From NCBI RefSeq assembly GCF_009496005.1, contig NZ_WIBF01000012.1, positions 1-64,000 of the forward strand: a stretch of DNA of 64,000 bases, read 5' to 3'. Under the pieces are notes generated by a model. The model was not told where the DNA came from. It ran no database searches and saw only the letters and a program-made list of their open reading frames with translations. Below are positions 57,176 through 64,000 of the stretch, one piece after another. Position numbers and translations under genes: made by a program. Each line of letters opens with the position of its first letter. The stretch's first letter is position 1. The DNA is from Tritonibacter litoralis (lineage in GTDB: Bacteria > Pseudomonadota > Alphaproteobacteria > Rhodobacterales > Rhodobacteraceae).

Positions 57176-58594
57176 ATGGCTCATATTGAGAGTTTCTTTG
57201 GTCTTGTTGGAGACCTGACTTGGGGGTGGTCGCTCATCCCTATTCTGGTGATCCTGGGTGTGTTTATCACCATGGCCACCGGTTTTGTTCAGTTTGAATT
57301 CTTTGGTCGCATGTTCCGGGTTCTGACCCGCGGTCCTGAGGATGGGAACAAGATTTCCGCGCGTGAGGCGCTGTTGGTGTCGATTGGTGGTCGTGTCGGC
57401 GGTGGGAACATCGCCGGTGTGGCGGTTGCGATCACCCTGGGTGGTCCGGGTGCTGTGTTCTGGATGTGGGCCATTGCCCTGGTTGGCATGGCCACCAGTC
57501 TGGTCGAATGTTCGCTGGCGCAGCTGTTCAAACGGGCCGATGACGATGGCGATTATCGCGGTGGCCCGGCGCTGGCGATCATTCACGGCCTGGGTTCGAA
57601 CTATCGTTGGCTGGCGATCGTTTATGCGGTCTGTCTGCTGGCGGCCTTTGGTGTAGGCTTTGTCGCGTTTCAGGGCAATACCGTTGCTGCTGCGGCCAAT
57701 GACTCCCTGGGGATTGATCGCTGGTACACTGGTGGTTTCCTAGCGGTTCTGACCGGTTTCATCGTTTACGGTGGTATTCACCGCATCGCCAAAGCCGCCG
57801 ATATCGTGGTTCCGATCATGGCCTTTGGCTATATCGGCCTGTCGCTGGTTGTGATTGTCATGAATGCGGGCGAGATCCCGGCGGTTCTGTCGTCGATCTT
57901 TGCCAATGCCTTTGGTCTGGAAGAGGCCGTTGGCGGCGGTATGGGTGCGGCCATTGCGCAAGGTCTGCGTCGCGGTCTGTTCTCGAACGAGGCGGGTCTG
58001 GGCTCAGCGCCGAACGTGGCGGCGACGGCAGAAGTCCGTCACCCGATCAGCCAGGGTATTACGCAGGCGTTTTCCGTGTTTATCGACACAATCATCATCT
58101 GTTCCTGCACGGCATTTGTGATCCTGCTGGGTGACGTTTATCAGCCGGGTGCAGAAGACGTGAACGGTGTGGCTCTGACCCAACAGTCGCTGGTGGCGCA
58201 TCTGGGCGATTGGACCCAGTATTTCCTGACCGGTGCGGTGCTGCTGTTTGCCTTCTCGTCGATCATCTACAACTATTACCTGGGTGAAAACGCAATGGCG
58301 GTTCTGTGGAAGAGCCCGATTGGTATCCATCTGCTGCGCATCGGCGTGGTTGGGGTGGTGCTTCTGGGGGCGGTTGCGCCTTCGGCGACTTCGGTCTTCT
58401 TCTTCTCGGATCCGATGATGGGAGTTCTGGCGCTGGTGAACCTGATGGTCATCATGATGCTGTTCCCGGTTGCGATGCGTATCTTGAACGATTTCCGCAA
58501 GCAGTTGAAGGCGGGTGTCGAACGACCGGTTCTGAATATCGAAGACTTCCCGGATCTGGATCTGGACCCCAAAGCCTGGCCCAAGCGCAGCTGA
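57176..58594 (+). CDS. sodium:alanine (AGCS) symporter family protein
   Basis: 472 aa inner-membrane transporter with about 11 helices. AGCS landmarks: ISAREALLVSIGGRVGGGNIAGVAVAI region near residue 65, GGPALAIIHGLG, GLRRGLFSNEAGLGSAPNVAATAEV near residue 275. GGAGGGG precedes ATG 57176. It takes up alanine or glycine with sodium. A terminator follows. Confidence 0.93.
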   Translation: MAHIESFFGLVGDLTWGWSLIPILVILGVFITMATGFVQFEFFGRMFRVLTRGPEDGNKISAREALLVSIGGRVGGGNIAGVAVAITLGGPGAVFWMWAIALVGMATSLVECSLAQLFKRADDDGDYRGGPALAIIHGLGSNYRWLAIVYAVCLLAAFGVGFVAFQGNTVAAAANDSLGIDRWYTGGFLAVLTGFIVYGGIHRIAKAADIVVPIMAFGYIGLSLVVIVMNAGEIPAVLSSIFANAFGLEEAVGGGMGAAIAQGLRRGLFSNEAGLGSAPNVAATAEVRHPISQGITQAFSVFIDTIIICSCTAFVILLGDVYQPGAEDVNGVALTQQSLVAHLGDWTQYFLTGAVLLFAFSSIIYNYYLGENAMAVLWKSPIGIHLLRIGVVGVVLLGAVAPSATSVFFFSDPMMGVLALVNLMVIMMLFPVAMRILNDFRKQLKAGVERPVLNIEDFPDLDLDPKAWPKRS

Positions 58595-58624
58595 GGCGGG
58601 TCCAACTGATCTGATAAAACGCTG

Positions 58625-58656
58625 CCGTCCTCCCCTAAAGGGGAGGGCGGTTTTTT
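58625..58656 (+). terminator. intrinsic terminator after the symporter gene
   Basis: A 12-bp stem, CCGTCCTCCCCT with AGGGGAGGGCGG (one G-U pair), an AA loop, and TTTTTT directly after. The clearest classical terminator in the window. Confidence 0.93.
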
Positions 58657-58741
58657 CATGTGTTCACGTCTGCGCCAGAGTGATTGACGCGTGTCATGTG
58701 GCAGGGCAGGTCTGGGGGATCTGTTCAAAAGGACCACCCCA

Positions 58742-59218
58742 TTGCCCGAGATTGAGTTCACCCGTCTGCCCAAGATCCCAGTGACCGTGATCACCGCGCA
58801 TATGTCTGATCCACGGGTGGCGGTGCATCTGCCCCTGTTGACCGGGGCATGGGATGATGCGCACAGCCGGGATTTGGTTGCGGCCAAGGAAGCCTGTTGG
58901 CAACGCGATGGGCTGGGCCATTGGGCGATCTTGGCAGACGGGGCTTATGTCGGCTGGGGTGGATTCCAGAAAGAAGGGGACGAATGGGATTTTGGTCTGG
59001 TCCTGACGCCCGAAGCCTTTGGTCTGGGTCTGCGGATCACCCGGCAGGCTTTGGCCTGGGCACGACAGGATCCGCGCATCCCATTTGTCACTTTCCTGTT
59101 GCCACCAAGTCGGCGCCATCTGGGTGCGTTGCGTCGGATGGGGGCCGCCGCCCTGGGTGAGGTCACACAGGACGGCGCGCAGTTTTTGAAATTCCGTCTG
59201 GATCTGGACGGCGTTTAA
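58742..59218 (+). CDS. GNAT-family N-acetyltransferase
   Basis: 158 aa from TTG 58742 (PEIEFTRLPKIPVTVI), with AAGGA 9 nt upstream; the frame is open to a GTG at 58691 but without a ribosome site. GNAT fold: ILADGAYVGWGGFQ (strand 4), FGLVLTPEAFGLGLRITRQA (acetyl-CoA loop, variant), FLLPPSRRHLGALRRMG (C-terminal helix). Acceptor unknown. Its 3' end overlaps the convergent OmpA-like gene by 4 nt. Confidence 0.78.
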   Translation: MPEIEFTRLPKIPVTVITAHMSDPRVAVHLPLLTGAWDDAHSRDLVAAKEACWQRDGLGHWAILADGAYVGWGGFQKEGDEWDFGLVLTPEAFGLGLRITRQALAWARQDPRIPFVTFLLPPSRRHLGALRRMGAAALGEVTQDGAQFLKFRLDLDGV

Positions 59219-60312
59219 TTCAGGATCCGCATGGTGATGCGCCGGTTCTGGGCGCGGTTCTCATCGCTGGTATTGGGCACCAGCGGGAAGGCCTCGCCAT
59301 ATCCGACGGCGGCCAGACGCTGCTCTGGAATGCCCTTTTGCGCCAGATAAGACGCCACCCGTTCGGCCCGCCGCTGGCTGAGGCGTTTGTTGGACGTCGC
59401 GGATCCCGTGGTGTCGGTGTGGCCAGCAATTTCCAGCATGGCCGCCGGGCAGCCAAAGAGCGCCTGCGCCAGTTGATCCAGCGCGCCCCGCGCATCGGGG
59501 GTCAGCGTGGCACCACCATCGGCAAAGGAGACTTTGGTCGATTGAACCATTTGCATCAGCCCGCCCAGGCAGCCGCCGGTCTGCACATTGGCAGCGCGTT
59601 CCACTGCCGTTGGGGCCGGGGTTGCGGCGGCGGATGGGGCAACGGCCACAGGTTTTGCGGCGGTGGCTGTGGTCTGCGGCTCTGCGCTGGCGGCAGTTAC
59701 CGGGGTGGTGGTTGCTCCGGCGGGGCGGTGGAAATGGAAATCTGCGGTGACCAGCGCCAGGGGGGTAATCTTGGCCTCGGCGGCCTCTTCCAGTTTGCGA
59801 AACCCCTGCATTAGATCAAAGGTTTCAACAGGCACGACCACCGGCTGCAGCGTGTGGATCGACACGTCCTGATCGCTGTGCAGCGTCACACGGACATTGG
59901 CATCCACCTCGGCGGTGATCCCATGCAAGGTCAGCAACAGGGGCAGGACCAGGTGGCGGCTTTGCCCATAAGAGAGGCCCGCGATGTCCTCTTCGCGGAC
60001 CTGTGCCACAATTTCGGCCAAAGGATATGTGAAAGTCTCAAAGAACAGGAAGCGCAGACGGACGTTGCGGATATCGATGCCAGAATCAACCGACTCCAGC
60101 TCGACCCGAAGGCGCACCAGGCCCGAGGGGTCGATCTGGCCTTCGAGGCGGTCAAAATGGCTGGTTTCCGCAACCGAGCCTTTTTTGATCGATGTAAAGC
60201 TGAGGTTTGAGCTGTCTGGTTGAAGGGTCCAGCCGCCCTCAAACGCAGAGCGGGCGAGGGCTGGGGATTGCAAGACCAGAAGACTGGTGAGAAGAAGGAG
60301 AAACCGTTTCAT
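59215..60312 (-). CDS. YceI-like/OmpA fusion outer-membrane or periplasmic protein
   Basis: 365 aa. Signal peptide about residues 1-20 (MKRFLLLLTSLLVLQSPALA). Residues about 22-200 look like the YceI lipocalin-like beta-barrel (GGWTLQPDSSNLSFTSIKKG, then VDSGIDIRNVRLRFLFFE). An Ala/Pro/Thr linker follows, then an OmpA peptidoglycan-binding domain with GHTDTTGSATSNKRLSQRRA and VGYGEAFPL ... ENRAQNRRITMRI. ATG 60312 is chosen; a GTG at 60321 is in frame. It probably ties a lipid-binding barrel to the cell wall. Confidence 0.85.
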   Translation of the reverse strand: MKRFLLLLTSLLVLQSPALARSAFEGGWTLQPDSSNLSFTSIKKGSVAETSHFDRLEGQIDPSGLVRLRVELESVDSGIDIRNVRLRFLFFETFTYPLAEIVAQVREEDIAGLSYGQSRHLVLPLLLTLHGITAEVDANVRVTLHSDQDVSIHTLQPVVVPVETFDLMQGFRKLEEAAEAKITPLALVTADFHFHRPAGATTTPVTAASAEPQTTATAAKPVAVAPSAAATPAPTAVERAANVQTGGCLGGLMQMVQSTKVSFADGGATLTPDARGALDQLAQALFGCPAAMLEIAGHTDTTGSATSNKRLSQRRAERVASYLAQKGIPEQRLAAVGYGEAFPLVPNTSDENRAQNRRITMRILN

Positions 60313-60472
60313 AAGGCTCACTTGTTAAATGACATGTGTCCGCTTGGGGACAGGTCGGAAAGTTTCCGTAAAACGAAAGCACTTAGCAAAGCCAAGGATT
60401 GCTGAGGCAACACGTAAATGCAACCGTACGGGTTCAAAGTAGCATCCGTTTTTAGTCTGAGTGAAAGGTTAA

Positions 60473-61777
60473 ATGGTCCTTCGTTTCTGGTCAGTTCTTT
60501 TGTTGGTTTTGTCGTTTGCGCTGCAGGCGGTGTCTGCCGTGGCGGAACCACGTATTGCATTGGTTGTGGGCAACAGTGCCTATGGGCAGGTGTCGCCGTT
60601 GGACAATCCAAGCCATGATGCGCGTTTGATGGCGTCAACGCTGGAGCGGTTGGGGTTTGATGTGCGTCTGTTGGTGGATGCCAATCAGATCACCATGAAA
60701 CGCGCCATTGCCCAGTTCGGTCGCGATCTGCGCACCGCAGGCGAAGAGACGACGGGGCTGTTTTACTATGCCGGTCACGGGGTGCAGAGCTTTGGCAACA
60801 ACTATCTGCTGCCGGTGGATGTGGCGCTTTTGGATGCGGCGGATCTGGATTTGGTGGCGGTGGAAGCACAGTCTGTACTGCGCCAGATGGCATCGGCCCG
60901 CAATCGCACCAATATTGTTATTCTGGACGCCTGCCGGAACAACCCGTTTGAAACTGTGGCAGAGCTGGATCAAAACGGTCTGGCGGAAATGAAAGCCCCG
61001 ACCGGCAGCTTTGTGGCCTATGCCACCGCGCCGGGGGAAGTGGCCTTTGACGGGGAGGGCAGCAACAGCCCGTTCACCGCGGCCCTTGTGCGGCAGATGG
61101 ATGTGCCGGGGTTGCAGATCGAACAGGCGTTTAAAAACGTCCGCCGCGATGTGCTGTCCCAAAGCCAGGGATTACAGACGCCCTGGGACACCTCCTCATT
61201 GGTGAGCGATTTTTCCTTCCGCTCGGGCAATACAACGCCTGCGCCCTTTGAACCTGTTGTGGCCTCGGTTCCCAAAGTCTCAGCCCTTCCTGAGGCGGTG
61301 GCGGCGCTGCCTTCGGCAGAAACGGCGATGTTCCGCGCCGCCGAGTCCGCCAATACCATTGAAGCCTTGGAGGAATATCTGCGCGTCTATCCGATGGGCG
61401 AACATCTGAATGCGGCGCGGATTGCGCTGGCCGCGCTGCAAAGCCAGGCGCCTGCGGCAACTGCAGTACCGATTGCCGGGCTGGCGTCGGTCACATTCAC
61501 CGCGCCGATCACCCGGGATTTGCCGGAATTGGGCGGGCGCAGCATGGCTGAGCTGATCACGTCAACGCCCAATTACGCCCCGATCGAAGGCCTGCCCGAA
61601 GAAGTGTGGAAAGGGCAGACCTGTGCAAATTGTCACGAGTGGAACCGGGAGCGTCTGTGTGAACAGGGGCAGCGGTATCAAGTGACGGCCTCGGCCCGGT
61701 CGCTGCACAAGCCGCATCCCTTTGGCGGGCAGTTCAAAACGGTGCTGCGGGCCTGGGCAGATAATTCCTGCCCCTGA
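60473..61777 (+). CDS. secreted caspase-like protein with C-terminal CxxCH motif
   Basis: 434 aa. Signal peptide about residues 1-24. Caspase (peptidase C14) domain from about 26 to 245: RIALVVGNSAYGQVSPLDNP, catalytic His102 in YYAGHGVQ, catalytic Cys154 in LDACRNNPF, both intact. A linker with a TPR-like helix pair (about 285-325) follows. The last 60 residues hold QTCANCHEW (Cys384, Cys387, His388), a possible heme c site, plus Cys396 and Cys433, which could pair instead. Flanked by envelope genes, which suggests a periplasmic site. Confidence 0.87.
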   Translation: MVLRFWSVLLLVLSFALQAVSAVAEPRIALVVGNSAYGQVSPLDNPSHDARLMASTLERLGFDVRLLVDANQITMKRAIAQFGRDLRTAGEETTGLFYYAGHGVQSFGNNYLLPVDVALLDAADLDLVAVEAQSVLRQMASARNRTNIVILDACRNNPFETVAELDQNGLAEMKAPTGSFVAYATAPGEVAFDGEGSNSPFTAALVRQMDVPGLQIEQAFKNVRRDVLSQSQGLQTPWDTSSLVSDFSFRSGNTTPAPFEPVVASVPKVSALPEAVAALPSAETAMFRAAESANTIEALEEYLRVYPMGEHLNAARIALAALQSQAPAATAVPIAGLASVTFTAPITRDLPELGGRSMAELITSTPNYAPIEGLPEEVWKGQTCANCHEWNRERLCEQGQRYQVTASARSLHKPHPFGGQFKTVLRAWADNSCP

Positions 61778-61789
61778 CGCGCTGCCGGT

Positions 61790-63283
61790 TTAGGGTCCGG
61801 TTGAGACCAGAAAATACACCCATTCCCCTTTGAAATCCGGGATCGCGGCGCGGGCCGTTGCGATGCCGGATTTGAGCGCCTCCAGATACGGTCCCGCCGG
61901 TTCCACCAAGGGGCGCGGGCCGATGTTAATGGGATGAGATGCGGCAAAGGCCACCACGATCTCTTGGCCAAAGGGGGGCGCAATGACCAGTTGCAGCCCC
62001 TTGGTCTGACCCGCGCGCGCCCCAACCGAGAAGGGCTGCGCCGGTGACAGTTCGATCAGGGGGGCGTGTTCATTGGGGCTGAGATGCAGCACATTGCCGC
62101 CCGCGTCCATGTAATCCACGTACACAAAGGCCGGGTAATCCGGCCCTGTGAGGTCCAGAAACAACAGATCCCCTGCGCGAAAGTCAAAGACGCGCACATG
62201 GGTGTCCGCCCCCAACAGCGCGGGGTTGGTGATCTGATCGGTGCTTTGCGGCAGGCCCACGTTTTCAATGGCTTGCAAGGTGCCGCATTGGGGGCGGGGC
62301 AGCAGCGCCATCTGGTCCGAGACGGCGATATTGCCGCCCATCTGCTGCTGCAGCAAATCCAGAACCGGCGCTTTGAGGTTCGCGTCGGGCACATGACCGC
62401 GCAAGGCCAGTGTGGCGGTATCAGGATCAAATTCCACCTGCAGCCGGGCGCAGGGCACCTGCGACAGGATCCGCGCGACCCCGTCTCGCAGTGGATCCCC
62501 CTCGGCCTGCAGATCGCCGGGACGGGTGAAGCTTTGGAAGGCGGCCAGAGATTGCGCGTCGATGTCCTGGCTGGCTCCCATAAAGGCCAGCTCTGCGGTG
62601 ATTGCCTCAGCGGGGGGGCGCTGAACAACCAGGGTTTCAGAAGGGGCAGGCGCGTCGGACAGGGCGGTGCTGGGGGTCGTGATCAGAGCGGCCGGGGTGG
62701 ACGGCGCTGCAGCAACCGGCAGGGGTGCGGGGCTGCTTGTTACCGCTGCGAGGCTGGGTGTGAGAGGTGCGGCGGTACTGACAAGCAGGGTTGTCTGTGA
62801 TGTGGTGGCCACGAGTGTGGCGGTGGGTGGAACGGCTGCGGCGGTGGCAACAGTGGGAAGGGGGGCCGCATTTGCGGGCGCGGACGGCGGCGTGCTGGCC
62901 GCCAACTGTGCAGCTGTCGGTGTGGCAGCGGCAACCGGATTGGCGGACGGGCTGGCTGCGGCAACAGGCGTGGCGGCGTCTGGCACATCGCGCAGGGGGG
63001 TGACAGTGGCCACAACCGGGCGGGCGGTGGATAGCGGCACGGTGCCTGCCGCCAGGCTTTGACCGCTGGCCGGTTGATCCGGCGTGGCCTCGCCGCTGGC
63101 ATCCCCCGATTTAGCGGCGGTTTGGCGGACGGGTTCGGATTGGACCGACATCTGGCTGGTCACGGTGGGTTGTGGCGGAATGGGGCGCGCGGTGAACTGA
63201 TGTTTGACCCAAAGGTAGCCGCCCAGATGCAGCAGCGCTGACCCCACAAGGGCCAGGCCCCAGGTCGCCAGCCGTCCCGTCAT
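61790..63283 (-). CDS. membrane-anchored Pro/Ala-rich protein with DUF4384-like domain
   Basis: 497 aa. One N-terminal membrane helix (about residues 8-25) and a long Ala/Pro/Thr/Ser-rich stretch (about 33-225), a layout like TonB. A folded region follows (about 230-345: DGVARILSQVPCARLQVEFD, TLALRGHVPDANLKAPVLDL). The C-terminal 150 residues (FVYVDYMDAGGNVLHLSPNE, then GLQLVIAPPFGQEIVVAFAA) resemble DUF4384, usually found in proteins associated with caspase-like domains. Its start overlaps the exbD stop as ATGA. Not a standard TonB: the TonB C-terminal domain is absent. Confidence 0.78.
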   Translation of the reverse strand: MTGRLATWGLALVGSALLHLGGYLWVKHQFTARPIPPQPTVTSQMSVQSEPVRQTAAKSGDASGEATPDQPASGQSLAAGTVPLSTARPVVATVTPLRDVPDAATPVAAASPSANPVAAATPTAAQLAASTPPSAPANAAPLPTVATAAAVPPTATLVATTSQTTLLVSTAAPLTPSLAAVTSSPAPLPVAAAPSTPAALITTPSTALSDAPAPSETLVVQRPPAEAITAELAFMGASQDIDAQSLAAFQSFTRPGDLQAEGDPLRDGVARILSQVPCARLQVEFDPDTATLALRGHVPDANLKAPVLDLLQQQMGGNIAVSDQMALLPRPQCGTLQAIENVGLPQSTDQITNPALLGADTHVRVFDFRAGDLLFLDLTGPDYPAFVYVDYMDAGGNVLHLSPNEHAPLIELSPAQPFSVGARAGQTKGLQLVIAPPFGQEIVVAFAASHPINIGPRPLVEPAGPYLEALKSGIATARAAIPDFKGEWVYFLVSTGP

Positions 63284-63678
63284 GGTTGGGCCTCGGGGGT
63301 GACAACCAGCACCACCTCAGCAAAGCCAAGGTCTTCGCCCAGGGTCATCAGCGGCAGCACATGGCGGGTTGGGGTCTGGCTGTGCGCATTGATGCGCAGG
63401 CGCTGGCTGTCGCTGTCCGGTTTCAGCACCGTGGCCAGATCCGCCAGGTTGTAGGTTACGCCAGCAAAGGCAAGATCGCCGGTTTGGGACACGGAAACCG
63501 TCAGCCCGCCGGTGGGCATATCCTGACCGCTGACCGCCACAGGTGGTGTCACGTCAAACGGCGCGGTGGCATCCATGCGCCCGATCAGCATAAAAAAGAC
63601 CAAGAGGAAAAACACCACATCGATCAAAGTGATGATGGTTTCCGAATGGGGTGACCGGGGCGGGCGGCGTAGCTTCAT
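63280..63678 (-). CDS. ExbD/TolR-family protein
   Basis: 132 aa. Short basic cytoplasmic N-terminus, one membrane helix (ITLIDVVFFLLVFFMLIG, about residues 16-33) with the key Asp20 in LIDVVFF that conducts protons in ExbBD/TolQR motors, then a periplasmic domain. Overlaps the DUF4384-like gene and the upstream exbD by 4 nt each, so it forms one operon with them. Confidence 0.9.
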   Translation of the reverse strand: MKLRRPPRSPHSETIITLIDVVFFLLVFFMLIGRMDATAPFDVTPPVAVSGQDMPTGGLTVSVSQTGDLAFAGVTYNLADLATVLKPDSDSQRLRINAHSQTPTRHVLPLMTLGEDLGFAEVVLVVTPEAQP

Positions 63679-64000
63679 GGGCGCCCCTCCAGCCGCAGGA
63701 CGCGCAGATCCGAAAGGCCCGATTGCGCCGCAAGGTCCATAATCGCCACCATGGATTGCAACGGCGCGGCGCCTGAGGGCAACAGGAACAGCCGGGTTTC
63801 CGGCGCGGCTTTTGCGGTCTGGGTCAACAATGCGCGCAGATCCTGCGATGTCAGCGGTTGGCCGCGTGCGGTGACACTGCCGTCGGCGGCGATGCGGATC
63901 ATCAGCGCGGCGCGTTCGGTTGAGGCGGTTGTGCTGGCAGGGCCTGCGGGCTGGACCACCGGGATCATATCCAGGTTCAGATAGGTCGAAGTCACCATAA
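63675..64000 (-). CDS. second ExbD/TolR-family protein, 5' end cut by window edge
   Basis: 107 residues are visible from Met at 63998, but that Met is probably internal: MVTSTYLNLDMIPV is what usually follows the membrane helix of ExbD (FFMVTST pattern), and the two bases beyond fit a preceding Phe codon. So the helix and Asp lie outside the window. The periplasmic part ends AQSGLSDLRVLRLEG, typical of ExbD. An exbB/tolQ gene is expected just upstream. Confidence 0.82.
   Translation of the reverse strand, partial: MVTSTYLNLDMIPVVQPAGPASTTASTERAALMIRIAADGSVTARGQPLTSQDLRALLTQTAKAAPETRLFLLPSGAAPLQSMVAIMDLAAQSGLSDLRVLRLEGRP

Overview
The window reads as part of an extrachromosomal replicon (large plasmid or chromid) of a marine Roseobacter-group alphaproteobacterium (Rhodobacterales). 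Grounds for this are the high-GC coding sequence, an iteron-type RepB/Rep_3 initiator with its own parAB and centromere sites, a plcP-btaA-btaB lipid-remodelling operon, a carboxyspermidine-type polyamine pathway and a complete ABC-type nitrate assimilation operon. The assignment rests on protein-family recognition only; no database search was run, and a rep/par module integrated in a chromosome cannot be excluded.

Left part (1-16 kb, mostly minus strand). A sugar ABC-transport cluster (5' end of an alpha-galactosidase gene, two permeases, binding protein) faces an IclR regulator and its ATPase gene across a composite operator. Next is a partial inositol set (hydroxypyruvate-isomerase-like TIM barrel, iolB, iolE, iolG) facing a LacI regulator across two tandem operators. 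Then come a DadA-like FAD oxidoreductase, a GMC oxidoreductase and the plcP-btaA-btaB operon, which replaces phospholipids by betaine lipids under phosphate stress.

16-30 kb (mostly plus strand). speA, carboxynorspermidine synthase, nspC and speB together give arginine to agmatine to putrescine to carboxyspermidine to spermidine. A DUF2218 protein and an asparaginase follow, then gcvT-gcvH-gcvP closed by a clean terminator, a LysR regulator and glucokinase.

30-38 kb, replication and partition core. It holds a four-repeat DUF1217 protein, repB (minus), an origin with five 22-bp iterons, a perfect DnaA box and an AT-rich stretch, then parA and parB (plus). Five copies of a 17-bp palindrome, GGTTTCGC(T/A)GCGAAACC, lie around parAB and are the probable parS sites. 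An inositol-monophosphatase-family gene sits among them.

38-57 kb. Phosphoglucomutase, a hybrid histidine kinase downstream of a di-heme peroxidase, and glutaminase precede the nitrate operon: nasT-nasS, a leader with two A1/G4 hexaloop hairpins and a strong terminator (the architecture expected for NasT antitermination), nrtA-nrtB-nrtCD (fused double ATPase), nirB-nirD-nasA and cobA. The products import nitrate, reduce it to ammonium and make the siroheme precursor.

57-64 kb. An AGCS sodium:amino-acid symporter and a GNAT protein are followed by an envelope cluster: a YceI-like/OmpA fusion, a secreted caspase-like protein with a C-terminal CxxCH motif, a DUF4384-like TonB-like anchored protein and two ExbD/TolR proteins, the last cut by the window edge. 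This cluster is the best candidate for an undescribed system. I saw no CRISPR array, tRNA, rRNA or insertion sequence.
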